Positions 35,220-45,227 of a DNA stretch of 64,000 nucleotides are shown one piece after another (positions within the stretch are counted from its first letter, which is position 1; every line of letters starts with the position of its first letter). This DNA is from Ichthyobacterium seriolicida (GTDB lineage Bacteria > Bacteroidota > Bacteroidia > Flavobacteriales > Ichthyobacteriaceae): positions 246,893 to 310,892 of the forward strand of contig NZ_AP014564.1 in NCBI RefSeq assembly GCF_002369955.1, given 5' to 3'. A program made the position numbers and the translations under genes. Under the pieces are notes generated by a model. It was not told where the DNA came from. It saw only the letters and a list, made by a program, of their open reading frames with translations, and ran no database searches.

Positions 35220-35442
35220 ACCTGAGTTCGATTAATAAAAAAGCTTGAACCTTTTGAATTTATTGAAGATTAAGAGATTACTGGTATAGTTGTTGGAGTC
35301 TTTTTGTATGCTTATGAGGCGATTTAGTGGAAACTTGACACTTTTTGTACAAAAACATAAAATTTATCACAAATCTTAGTCTCTTCAATCCAAGGTTTTT
35401 TTTAAGCATTTTTATTAGGCAAATTATTAATCGAACTCAGGT
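35220..35442. mobile_element. IS982-type miniature element C (223 bp)
   Basis: Inverted ends ACCTGAGTTCGATTAATAA (35220) and TTATTAATCGAACTCAGGT (35442) enclose a noncoding core that aligns with elements A and B (CTTTTTGTATGCTTATGAGG; CTTGACACTTTTTGTACAAA). It lies in the right end of the IS256 relic, so it inserted later. Confidence 0.7.
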
Positions 35443-35485
35443 TTATAGCAATATTTTAACTCAAGCATCATTAATTTTAAAGTTC

Positions 35486-37906
35486 TTACATAGAAATTCT
35501 CTTTTGTTCTTCTGTATTTTTACTTCTAGCTCTGCTAGAAGTAAAAATATCTCCAAACCTATAGCTTACACCTACCATTATAAACTGGTTGTCTCTATAT
35601 ATCTCATAAGAAGACTCTATACCATCATAAATAGAAACAGAGTTAATTATAGAAGAATTAAATATATCATTTGCATTTAAGCTAAGAGTTAGATTATTAT
35701 CTAATAATAACCATCTTAGGGATAGGTTTAAACTATTATAGGAGTCAATATTTTTTAATTCATAAATACCAGCTGGCACATATACAAAGTTCAGATTGGC
35801 TGATAAAGTCCTATCAGAGGTCAGAATAAAATTGTTAGATAATTTAAAATAACTATTCAACCCATTTAGGTTTTTTGGGAGTAATTCAACTTTAGAATCG
35901 GTATATTGATAATATACATTAGCAGTAGCATTTAAATTCCACCACCCTGTAAGATTGTAAATAAGAGTCTGATTGATGCCAAAATTTTTTTTCTTATAAA
36001 AATTTAAATGTATGTTCTCTATTTTATTGGTAGAGTTATCGGTTTTACCGATTTGTCCAAAGCCATCATCAGTATAAGAGTAGGATAAAGTAGTGATGCT
36101 TATTCCTTTATAAGTATATTCCAGTTCAACATTATCGGTAAAAGAAGGTCGTAAATATTGATTACCTCTAACATATACATTTTTAGTTGTTTCCCAAATA
36201 AAAGGGTTTAAATGCCAATAAGCAGGTCTTTCTATTCTTTTGCCATAATTTATGCTAAAGGTATGGTTGTTATGTAGATTATAGGACAAGTATACGGTAG
36301 GAAATAGTTTTGAATAATTAGTTTTATGAGTTTTATCAAGGGTTTTTGAATAGCCTTTAGTTTGAGTGAATTCATATCGCATCCCTAATTTAACTTGAAA
36401 TTCTTCTGAAATGTTCTTTTGTGCGCTAAAATATATCGCTTGATTGTTCTCTTTATAATTAAACTCATTACTATTGGCATTTAATTTTTTTTCTCCATTT
36501 ATAATATCATAATATTCATTTGGACTATTAGTCTCGGTAAAAACAACTCTCCCTCCATAATTGTAATTAGCAAATTCTGTAGGATGCTCCATATCTAGAT
36601 TCACAGAATAATTATCTACATCTTGAGCCCCATAATTTTTGTCTTTATCGTGTTTATTGAGCACCTTCTTTTTAGATTCCTTACTTGGAATAAACCTTTT
36701 AATACCTAAATTCCGTTCTAGTTTAAGATTGTAATCCAACAAATCAAAATCTAAAGACAATTTTCTACCTATAGTGTCTATATCATATATAATATGATAG
36801 TTTAAGGTATTTTGTCCAATTTTCAGATCACTCTTGGCTATTGTCTCGTGATCAATTGGAGAAGGGGTATTATAGCCTGCGGTGGAATTATTATTTTCAT
36901 CTATAAATAATTTTGCGAAAAAAAAATTATAATTAAAACCAGTTGATAATTTATCATTTATCTTATACTCCAAGCCTAATCTAGGATAAATAAAATTCAT
37001 AGTTCTCTCTCTTTTATTCTTCGTTTTCCATATTGATTCAGTATAATTAATTTGAGAGTTCTCTCCGCGTACAACTACGTCATAAGAATAACCTATACTG
37101 CTAGTTATCTCTAAATCTCCTTTTTTGAAATTAAAACTAGCTCCTCCTCTCCCAGAGGGAGATATTCTCTGTAAATAGGATCCATTTAGTGAAGCATTCC
37201 ATTGATCTATTATAGATTTTTTAGTGACTATATTTATCAGCCCGCTATTTCCTTCTGCACTGTATTTAGCAGGAGGATTTGGTATAACTTCTATTTTCTT
37301 CAAGTCTTCTGAATTAAGTGTCATTAGATAGTTAGACAGCTCTTCTCCAGAGAATTGGACTATTCTGCCATTAATCATAACTGACATGCCTTCTTTTCCT
37401 ATCATAGATATTTTATCGTTTTCTACTTTTAGTCTAGGAGTTATTTTCAGTACTTCTAAGGCATTTCTTCCAGTTGCTGCCACTGAGTTGTCTACATTTA
37501 ATATTAGTCTATCTGGTTTTTTCTCTATTACAGGGTTTTTGGCTTCTAGAACGATTTCTTTAAGAGACACATCTGGATTTACATATATAGTTTTTAGGTC
37601 TAAATCTCTCTCAACTGAAATAATTTGATTGTGAATATTCTCAGAAAAATACCTTATAATCAGTTCATATTCTCCCTTATTTATATCATCTATGATGAAA
37701 TATCCTTTCTTGTCTGTAAGTTTAGATTTTATTGCTACAGAGTCTAAAGTCTGGAGTATTACCTCTGTATATTCCAAAGGTAATTTATCATTATCTTGAA
37801 TTATTCCGTTTATCTTATACTGAGAATAACTAGTAATAGTAATCATCGACACTAATAGCGATAGAAATATTTTTTTAATAGTTGAAAGAGATGTATTATC
37901 ACTCAT
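35486..37906 (-). CDS. Outer-membrane beta-barrel protein, TonB-receptor-like
   Basis: 806 residues. A signal peptide (FLSLLVSMITITSYSQ) follows a short N-terminal lead. An N-terminal carboxypeptidase-regulatory-like domain (INGIIQDNDKLPLEYTEVIL, LTDKKGYFIIDDINKGEYEL; about 30-115) precedes a plug region (LKITPRLKVENDKISMIGKE, GMSVMINGRIVQFSGEELSN, VIPNPPAKYSAEGNSGLINI) and a barrel of the outer_membrane_beta-barrel family with repeated aromatic strands (for example INYGKRIERPAYWHLNPFIW) and the end GVSYRFGDIF. Its substrate is unknown. A perfect palindrome overlaps its last 20 codons. The ATG at 37906 is the only good start in the track, but an ATG 33 bases further in would shorten the lead. 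Confidence 0.85.
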   Translation of the reverse strand: MSDNTSLSTIKKIFLSLLVSMITITSYSQYKINGIIQDNDKLPLEYTEVILQTLDSVAIKSKLTDKKGYFIIDDINKGEYELIIRYFSENIHNQIISVERDLDLKTIYVNPDVSLKEIVLEAKNPVIEKKPDRLILNVDNSVAATGRNALEVLKITPRLKVENDKISMIGKEGMSVMINGRIVQFSGEELSNYLMTLNSEDLKKIEVIPNPPAKYSAEGNSGLINIVTKKSIIDQWNASLNGSYLQRISPSGRGGASFNFKKGDLEITSSIGYSYDVVVRGENSQINYTESIWKTKNKRERTMNFIYPRLGLEYKINDKLSTGFNYNFFFAKLFIDENNNSTAGYNTPSPIDHETIAKSDLKIGQNTLNYHIIYDIDTIGRKLSLDFDLLDYNLKLERNLGIKRFIPSKESKKKVLNKHDKDKNYGAQDVDNYSVNLDMEHPTEFANYNYGGRVVFTETNSPNEYYDIINGEKKLNANSNEFNYKENNQAIYFSAQKNISEEFQVKLGMRYEFTQTKGYSKTLDKTHKTNYSKLFPTVYLSYNLHNNHTFSINYGKRIERPAYWHLNPFIWETTKNVYVRGNQYLRPSFTDNVELEYTYKGISITTLSYSYTDDGFGQIGKTDNSTNKIENIHLNFYKKKNFGINQTLIYNLTGWWNLNATANVYYQYTDSKVELLPKNLNGLNSYFKLSNNFILTSDRTLSANLNFVYVPAGIYELKNIDSYNSLNLSLRWLLLDNNLTLSLNANDIFNSSIINSVSIYDGIESSYEIYRDNQFIMVGVSYRFGDIFTSSRARSKNTEEQKRISM
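35516..35548. other. Perfect 15-bp palindrome inside the 3' coding end
   Basis: ATTTTTACTTCTAGC (35516-35530) and GCTAGAAGTAAAAAT (35534-35548) are exact complements around a 3-base loop. The stem is flanked by A/T runs on both strands, as in a bidirectional terminator, yet it lies within the last codons of the outer membrane protein gene (protein SSRARSKN). It may be a terminator captured by coding sequence or an IS footprint. Confidence 0.6.
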
Positions 37907-38133
37907 ACTTAATTTGTTTTTTTAATAGTTTTTAAAAAGTGGGGAAGACCTATGCCTTAAATAAACTCGAGCAAATTATAAACTTATCCTAATCTTCAAA
38001 GATTTTTTTTGAAAAAATATTAGAATTTAAAAATCAAACACAAAGGAGCTTTTTATTTTTTGGATGACAAATAATAGTTTTTTTATCTAAACCTAGATTT
38101 GATTAATATTCATTTGAAAATAAATAACTCTTA
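37907..38133. other. Intergenic sequence, nothing recognised
   Basis: AT-rich. No open frame, hairpin with T-run or repeat was found apart from the IS982 end that begins at 38134. Confidence 0.4.
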
Positions 38134-38518
38134 ACCTGAGTTCGATTAATAAAACGAATTAAGACGAGCATTACCGACGATTGGGTATTTGACAGAGGTC
38201 TTTTTAGGCGAAAAGCTGTAAGCGATAAGTCCAGAAATAATATTGGTTAAGAAAATTAGCAAAACTTCTATGTATAGAATGTTCTATTTGACAAATATTT
38301 TTAAGCTGATCATTGATGGTTTCTATGATTGATCTCTTTCTGAGTAATAGTTTATCAATCATTGGCATGAGGGCATTTTTCATGTTATTTTTAACTGAGG
38401 TAATCAATTCTACGCCTTTTTCAAATAGATTTTTTCTTAAATCTTTGCTTATATCCTTTTACTCTAATTCCATTGTTTTTATTTAATTACCCTAAGTGAT
38501 TATTAATCGAACTCAGGT
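38134..38518 (-). mobile_element. IS982 deletion derivative (385 bp)
   Basis: Inverted ends ACCTGAGTTCGATTAATAA (38134) and TTATTAATCGAACTCAGGT (38518) are the same as those of the miniature elements. The core keeps the last 85 codons of an IS982 transposase on the minus strand. It links the noncoding miniature elements to a parent family. Confidence 0.75.
38204..38458 (-). pseudogene. IS982-family transposase, C-terminal remnant
   Basis: 85 codons remain, reading [20 protein letters not shown], then [20 protein letters not shown] and [20 protein letters not shown] followed by SIHRSFANF. The block LLxKRSIIETxNDQLKNxxQIEHxxHRSxxNF is the characteristic C-terminal signature of IS982 transposases, containing the last catalytic Glu (IIET). 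The N-terminal two thirds, including the first two catalytic Asp residues, are missing, and an in-frame stop lies just upstream of the remnant. It cannot make an active enzyme. Confidence 0.8.
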
Positions 38519-38549
38519 TTTAAGCGATAGTGTCAAAAAAATATCATTT

Positions 38550-39281
38550 TCACTTAGAAAATAAAAAAGATATAAAGCCATTTTGATATTCTAAAGCGTT
38601 GTCATCTCTGTTAAAACTAGATTTTTTAGCATAAGACAGGGCTGTATCTATTAGGCATTTATCTAGAGTGGTACTCTTTTTTTTATTAAAACTCACTTCG
38701 ATTACCTCTCCCAATCTATCGACTTTTATATCTATGACTACGAACCCTTGTTCTATGCACTTGTATATTGGATTGAGTATTTTTTTCTGATATCTGTCTT
38801 TTAAGCTAAAATTTATAGTGCTCTCTCCCGTGTAATATTGATTTAAATCTTCTGTAGTATCCAAGTCTTGTGTTAGATGTTCATCATTTACTTCCGTGTG
38901 TTCTATATCTCTTTGAATTATTTCATCGTCGAATAAATCTTTATCTCTGTCTTTTATATCGTTCATTCTCTCAATGGTTTTCAATGAGTTTCTAAATTTT
39001 TCTACGGAAAAATCATCTATATCTAAACTAGATGGTCTGTCTGAGTTAGATTCAGATTCAATGCTACTCATATTGTTTAGTTCACTTTTGTCCGTTTTAC
39101 TGTCATCTTGTTTTTCTTGGCTATTTAGTGTATTTTCATCTTTGAACTCTACTGTTAAAAAAGATAATAATTCTTTTCTTTCAGAAGTTATAGAGCATAA
39201 ACCTAAAAACACTAACAATATAATATGAAATCCGACTGTTGAGGCTATAGAAATAAAACGTCTATTTAAAAAATATTTCAC
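38550..39281 (-). CDS. TonB-like energy transducer, divergent
   Basis: 243 residues. One N-terminal transmembrane segment (FISIASTVGFHIILLVFLGL) is followed by a long acidic, Ser/Asp-rich linker (residues about 50-165) in place of the usual Pro-rich spacer. A C-terminal domain resembles TonB: YKCIEQGFVVIDIKVDRLGE, VIEVSFNKKKSTTLDKCLID, TALSYAKKSSF, GFISFLF. TonB links the inner-membrane ExbB/D motor to outer-membrane receptors. No exbB/exbD is in view. Its location directly beside, and divergent from, the TonB-dependent receptor genes supports the call. Confidence 0.65.
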   Translation of the reverse strand: MKYFLNRRFISIASTVGFHIILLVFLGLCSITSERKELLSFLTVEFKDENTLNSQEKQDDSKTDKSELNNMSSIESESNSDRPSSLDIDDFSVEKFRNSLKTIERMNDIKDRDKDLFDDEIIQRDIEHTEVNDEHLTQDLDTTEDLNQYYTGESTINFSLKDRYQKKILNPIYKCIEQGFVVIDIKVDRLGEVIEVSFNKKKSTTLDKCLIDTALSYAKKSSFNRDDNALEYQNGFISFLFSK

Positions 39282-39433
39282 GATTAACTTTATTGGTAGT
39301 ACTGTCTTATTTTAAAGTGATATTTCACATAAGGAACTAACACTCTAACTTTTAACAAAATTCAATATTTTTTTTACATAGAAAAAAAAACTATTTTAGC
39401 CACCTCAGTTCAATAACAAAAACAAGAATATTT

Positions 39434-42262
39434 ATGAAATTACCTTTAAAACATTATCATTTCTGCCTGCTGATTCTCGCTGGCATTTCTTTACTACTTA
39501 ATTCGAATGCGTATTCTCAAAATTCTATTTCTGGTACTGTTACAGACGATTCTGGTGAATTGATATCTGGAGCTTCTGTAAAAGTAGAAGGTGGCACGAT
39601 TGGCACTACTACAGATTTAGACGGTATTTTTTCTCTAAAGGATCTCCCAAATGGAAAGGTCAAACTAGTATTTAGTTATGTAGGGTATAGTAGCCAAGGT
39701 GTTGAGTATGACCTCAATGGCGATTTGAGTGGAGTTAAAATAACCTTAGAAAAAGGCGTAGAATTAGAACAGATGGTTTTGGTTGGAGATAGAGCCAAGC
39801 CTAGAACAGCTTTTAATGCCCCAGTTCCCATAGATAATATATCTCTATCTGGAGTTAGAGAAGTAGCTACGCCATCACTAGATATGCAATTATCTAAAGT
39901 AGTTCCTTCATATACTTCTACACAGACCTTTGTGGCTGATGCAACAGCTTTTCACAATCCAGTAGGACTTAGAGGATTGTTTCAATCAAGAGTGTTAGTA
40001 TTAGTAAATGGAAAGAGAAAAAACCACTCTGCTTTTATAGACGCAATGGAAGGGCCTGGTAGAAGTGAAGTAGGGGTAGACATGAACTCTATAGCTTCAT
40101 CTGCAATAGAAAGGGTAGAAATATTGAGAGATGGAGCTGCTGCACAATATGGTTCTGACGCTATGTCTGGGGTTATTAACATAGTGTTAAAAAAATCTAC
40201 AAAGCCATATATAAAAGCGCAGTACGGGATTACGCAAATGGGAGACGGCCAAACTAGAATGCTTTCTACTGGATTTGGAAAGAGCACAGCAAATATGTAT
40301 GCAAATTTTTCTGTAGCATATTCAAAGCAAGAGTTAACTAATAGAGCTGGAGATGTAGATCCTTATCTTGAATACGATATTTTCGAGACGAACTTTGGTA
40401 ATTTTTATCTTAAAGGGTATAGAGAAAAACTAGCTGAAGAAATTGCCAAATTAGGGGGAGACACTTCAGAAAATAAAGAGCAAGCAATTAAGAATGTAAA
40501 AGAATTTTATACAAAAGACGGAAAATTTGACGAAACAAAAATTACAGATGATGGAAAAGACATGTTTAAAAAGAATCCTAAGGCAGGTTTTAAAGTAGGC
40601 CTTCCTAATCAACAGACAGGGAATTTTGTATTTAATTTTGGATATACTTTGGATAAACCCTCTCAAACTAAGTTATACTCTTTTGGAACGTATATGTACA
40701 GAAGCGGGTCTGCTCCTCAATATGCTAGAACCAGATACTGGAAGGATAACATAATGAGAGCATTTGATAATGCTTATAGAGATCAGTACTATTTTCATCC
40801 TATGATGACTCCAGGCATATCTGATAAAACCATTACGTTAGGACTGTCCTCTACTTATAATAATTGGAATATAGATTTGAGTAGCACTTATGGTGGAAAT
40901 AGGGTAGACTACAACATTGTAGATAGTTATAATATAGGATTAGAAACTCCTTCGGGAAAAGAAGAGATAAGTCCTACTAATTTCTACATAGGCGCTAATG
41001 AATTCAATCATGTTGTAAATAATTTTCTTTTGTCTAGAGTATTTGAAGACGTAATAGGAATGAGTTCTATTTCTGTATCTATGGGGATGGAACAAAGATT
41101 TGAAGAATATTTATCTGAAAAAGGAGAAAAAAAATCTTATATAGCCTCTGGCTCCGAATCTTATAGAGGTATAATGTTGGACTTCAATAAAAAGAGGTCT
41201 AATTTTGGAGTATTCGCTGAATCTACTTTAGATATAACGGATGATTTTCTAATTGGATTTGCGGGAAGATATGAAAATTACTCTGACTTTGGGAATAATT
41301 TCAGCTGGAAGGCAAACACCAGATATAAGCCTATAGATGAGATTTCATTTAGAGGGTCGTTTAGTACTGGTTTTAAGGCTCCTACACTTCATCAGAAATA
41401 CTATCAAGCAGGAACAACTCTAATCTTAGATGGTCAGCTAACCGATGTATTTAGTTTAAATACAGAACATATGTTTTTGGAGAGAATAGGAATTCCAAGA
41501 TTAAATCCTGAAAAATCTATGAATGTATCAGTGGGTGCTGGCTTTAAAGTACCTGATGTGTTTACTCTAACAATCGATGGATATATGATAGATATAGACG
41601 ATAGAATAGTGTTCTCAAATACAATACGTAGTAAAGCTGTGAAAGATGGAACAGATTTAAAAAGATATTTAGAAGAATATGATCTAGCCTCAGCTCAATT
41701 TTTCTTGAATGCTTTGCATACTAGGACTTTTGGTGTAGATTTGGTTATGTCTATGAATAAAAAAAAGTTACCTATAGGTAATATTTATGGTAGATTAGGA
41801 TTTAATTTTAATAGAACTCGAATAGTAAAAGAAAAGCTTCCAGAAGTCATAGAAAATTCAGAAAATAAAATGGAGTTTTTTAGTTTGTCTGACAGAAGTA
41901 GAATAGAGACCTCTGTTCCTAATTTTAAAGGGAATATATCTCTCACATATGAATTATCCCCTTTGAGTTTTACTGTTGATGCTAATTATGTCGGGCCTGT
42001 ATCTTGGGACTACCCAAAAGATAGAGACAAGTTTGACTATACCATGTCCCAAAAGGTATTTTTTGACCTTAATATAGATTGGGAATTGATAGATAATCTG
42101 AACTTATCTGTTGGGGTTGTAAATGTATTAGACACTTATCCAGATGAATTGAAAAAGGATGATAGGTATAGTTTAGCAGGAAGGCTTAAGTATACAAATA
42201 ATACAGGACAGGCTAATATAATGGGTAGACAATTCTTGGCTGGATTAAAGTACAGTTTATAG
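39434..42262 (+). CDS. TonB-dependent receptor
   Basis: 942 residues. After the signal peptide (HFCLLILAGISLLLNSNAYS-Q) comes a CarboxypepD_reg-like domain (ISGTVTDDSGELISGASVKV, DLDGIFSLKDLPNGKVKLVF; about 30-110). The plug domain shows PVGLRGLFQSRVLVLVNGKR, then IERVEILRDGAAAQYGSDAM and SGVINIVLKKS (about 120-250). A 22-strand-type barrel follows with FRGSFSTGFKAPTLHQKYYQ near the middle and the terminal GRQFLAGLKYSL ending in Leu. The plug style (NGKR...AAAQYGSDAxSGVINI) is that of receptors for iron complexes and vitamin-like ligands, but the ligand cannot be read here. A second, 3'-adjacent gene is a duplicate. Confidence 0.9.
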   Translation: MKLPLKHYHFCLLILAGISLLLNSNAYSQNSISGTVTDDSGELISGASVKVEGGTIGTTTDLDGIFSLKDLPNGKVKLVFSYVGYSSQGVEYDLNGDLSGVKITLEKGVELEQMVLVGDRAKPRTAFNAPVPIDNISLSGVREVATPSLDMQLSKVVPSYTSTQTFVADATAFHNPVGLRGLFQSRVLVLVNGKRKNHSAFIDAMEGPGRSEVGVDMNSIASSAIERVEILRDGAAAQYGSDAMSGVINIVLKKSTKPYIKAQYGITQMGDGQTRMLSTGFGKSTANMYANFSVAYSKQELTNRAGDVDPYLEYDIFETNFGNFYLKGYREKLAEEIAKLGGDTSENKEQAIKNVKEFYTKDGKFDETKITDDGKDMFKKNPKAGFKVGLPNQQTGNFVFNFGYTLDKPSQTKLYSFGTYMYRSGSAPQYARTRYWKDNIMRAFDNAYRDQYYFHPMMTPGISDKTITLGLSSTYNNWNIDLSSTYGGNRVDYNIVDSYNIGLETPSGKEEISPTNFYIGANEFNHVVNNFLLSRVFEDVIGMSSISVSMGMEQRFEEYLSEKGEKKSYIASGSESYRGIMLDFNKKRSNFGVFAESTLDITDDFLIGFAGRYENYSDFGNNFSWKANTRYKPIDEISFRGSFSTGFKAPTLHQKYYQAGTTLILDGQLTDVFSLNTEHMFLERIGIPRLNPEKSMNVSVGAGFKVPDVFTLTIDGYMIDIDDRIVFSNTIRSKAVKDGTDLKRYLEEYDLASAQFFLNALHTRTFGVDLVMSMNKKKLPIGNIYGRLGFNFNRTRIVKEKLPEVIENSENKMEFFSLSDRSRIETSVPNFKGNISLTYELSPLSFTVDANYVGPVSWDYPKDRDKFDYTMSQKVFFDLNIDWELIDNLNLSVGVVNVLDTYPDELKKDDRYSLAGRLKYTNNTGQANIMGRQFLAGLKYSL

Positions 42263-42333
42263 GATATAATTAGATTCTCTTAAATCAGCTAAGATTATAA
42301 ATACATCAAACTAATTTTTTTTAAAATTATATA

Positions 42334-45160
42334 ATGATAAAATCATCTTTTAAAAAGGCTTTTGTATCTACGGTTCTAGGTTTAGTAAGCATTGTCTTAT
42401 TTTCCTCGAGTGCGTATTCTCAGAACAGTAAATCTGTCTCTGGAGTTGTGACAGATGACTCTGGAGAATCGATATTAGGGGTTTCCGTATATATAGAAGG
42501 TACTGAAATGGGAACCACCACAGATTTAGATGGAATGTTCTATTTGAAAGATCTCCCAGATGAAAAAACAGTATTAATCTTTAGCCATGAAGAGTACACT
42601 GCGGTATCTAAAGAGCTTGATATGGATAAAAATTTAGATAGTCTTAAAATTATTTTGAATAAAGTGATAGAATTAAACGAGATGGTTTTAACAGGAGATA
42701 GAGTTAAATCCAGAACTTCTTATTAATGCTGCAGTTCCTATAGATAATTTAAAATTGTCTGAAGTTGTAGAATCTGTAACGCCATCTTTAGATTTGCAGT
42801 TATCTAAAATTGTGCCTTCATATCACGCTATACAGCCTTTTGTATCTGATGCGACAGCCTTTTACAACCCAGCTGGATTAAGGGGATTATTCCAATCTAG
42901 AGTACTAGTATTGGTCAATGGAAAGAGAAAGAATCATTCTGCTTTTGTAGATTTTTATGAAGGTTCTAGTAAAAGTGAAGTAGGGGTAGACATGAGTTCT
43001 ATCCCTTCATCTGCTATAGACAGGGTTGAGGTTTTAAGAGATGGCGCTGCAGCTCAATACGGTTCTGATGCTATATCAGGAGTAATTAATATCATATTGA
43101 AAAAGTCTACAAGGCCATATGTAAAAGCCGATTATAGTAATACTACAGAGGGAGATGGTGAAAATCAAACTCTGTCTGCAGGCTTTGGTAAAAGCACAGA
43201 GGATTTCTATACTAATTTTTCCGTTTTTTTGTCGAGACAAGGGGCGACTAATAGGGCTGGAAATGTAGACCCTTATCTAGAGTATGATATTTTTGGAGAA
43301 AATTTCGGCAAATTTTACCTAAAAGACTACGAAGAAAAACTGGAAAATGAAGTAAATAGATTAGGAGCAGATAAGAGAAAAGAGGCTATTGCTAATCTTA
43401 AAGAAGAATATACTAAAAAGGGGAAATTCGATCCAGATAAAATAACCGACAGAGGCGAGAGTATGTTCCATTTTTTTCCTAGAGCGGGAAGTGTAGTGGG
43501 CATGGCGAGTCAAGAGACAGGAAGTTTTGTGTTCAATGGGGGATATGTTTTGGATAAACCCTCCGAAACAAAACTTTATTCCTTTGGAACTTATACTGCT
43601 AGAAGCGGTTCTTCTCCACAGTATACTAGAACTGTATATTGGAATTCTGCCATATCCAAGGCCTTTGAAAATACTTACAAGGGTAAATTCTTTTTTAATC
43701 CCATGATGGAACCTAAAATATCTGATAAAACATTGACACTAGGCTTATCCTCTACTTATAAAGAATGGAATATAGACTTGAGTAGCACTTACGGTGCAAA
43801 CAGAATAGATTATAACATTACTAACAGTTATAATGTAGGACTGGGAGTTGATAATAATAATGATGCTTTAAAAAAGATGAGTCCCACTGATTTCTATATA
43901 GGAGCACATGAGTTTAATCACATTGTTAACAATGCTCTTCTCTCTAGAGTATATGACGATTTAATGGATATCCATTCTATTTCGCTGTTGATTGGAATGG
44001 AACAGAGGTTTGAACAATATTTGTCTGAAAAAGGGGATCCTGAATCGTATTTAGCCTCTGGAGCTGAATCTTTTAAAGGTATTTCATTGGACTATAACAA
44101 ACACCGATCAAATTTTGGGATATTTGCAGAGTCTACGATAGATATAACAGATAATTTATTAATTGGAGCCGCAGGTAGATATGAAGAATATTCAGACTTT
44201 GGAAATAATTTTAGTTGGAAATTTAATACTAGGTATAAACCCATAGATGAGATTGCACTGAGAGGGGCGGTTAGTACTGGTTTTAGAGCACCTACACTTC
44301 ATCAAAAGCATTATCAGACGAGCACAACAGTTCTTCTAGATAAAAAATTATTTGAAATTTCTAAATTGGACTCCGAGCATGAGTTTTTAAGAAAGATAGG
44401 AGTGCCTAAATTAACTGCCGAAAAATCTGTTAACTTATCATTAGGAGTCGGATTCAAAATATTTGATATGTTTGTCCTAACAATAGATGCTTACATGATA
44501 GATCTAAAGGATAGAGTGATAATGTCCAATACTATAGAAAGTGAGAAGGTAGATAATGGCACTGTATTGAAAAATAATTTAATTGAATATAATTTAAAAT
44601 CAGCTCAATTTTTTCTCAATGCTTTGAGGACTAGAACAAAAGGAGTAGATGTAGTACTATCTATAAATAGAAAAACATTTACAATGGGTAGTATTCATGG
44701 AAGGATAGGGTTTAACTTCAATAAAACTGATGTAACAAAAGTAAAATTACCAGAGGTTATAGAAAGTTCTTCACAACAGAATGCACTCTTTGATAATTCT
44801 GATAGAAGTAGAATAGAAAATTCTTTGCCAAACACTAAGGCTAATGCTTCTATTACATACGATTTATACCCCATAAGCCTTACAGCTGATGCTAACTATG
44901 TGGGATCTGTATCTTGGAAACATCCCGATGGCACAACGAGATTTAAATTATCGCCAAAAGTATTTTTTAACTTCAAAGCTAATTTTGAGTTGATAGGCAA
45001 TCTAAATCTAACTTTGGGTGTTGTAAACATATTTGACAACTATCCAGACAAATATGATACGAGCTATAGTGAGACTAATTCTGGACGATTTGTCTATAAT
45101 ATGAATCAGTCTAATTTGATGGGGAGACAGCATTTTATCAGTTTAAAATATAATTTGTAA
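42334..45160 (+). pseudogene. TonB-dependent receptor, tandem duplicate with frameshift
   Basis: A paralogue of the 39434 gene, about 65% identical by eye. Residues 1-130 (signal peptide, CarboxypepD_reg domain ISGVSVYIEGTEMGTTTDLD-like, up to GDRVKSRTS) are read in one frame, which ends with TAT TAA at 42721-42726. The next frame, open from about 42727, continues exactly where the first gene does (NAAVPIDNLKLSEVVESVTP) to the barrel end GRQHFISLKYNL. Alignment of TCTTATTAATGCT here with GCTTTTAATGCC in the intact copy shows one inserted base. There is no homopolymer, so it looks like an ordinary frameshift or a sequencing error. Apart from this the sequence is well preserved. Confidence 0.85.
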
Positions 45161-45187
45161 TACTTACAAAAGTAATTGTTAAATTTG
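45154..45187 (+). promoter_or_regulatory. Bacteroidota-type promoter of the symporter gene
   Basis: A -33 TTTG (45154-45157) and a -7 TAAATTTG (45180-45187) are separated by 22 bases, within the known range, and the ATG follows at 45228. The -33 box lies just within the end of the preceding receptor gene. Confidence 0.55.
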
Positions 45188-45227
45188 CCATAATTATTTA
45201 CAACTAAATTTTCTAGTAATAAAAAAA

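Noticed and set aside
38204-38407. Small functional gene of 67 codons
   Set aside because: It is the C-terminal part of an IS982 transposase between IS982 ends. The catalytic N-terminal domain is missing.
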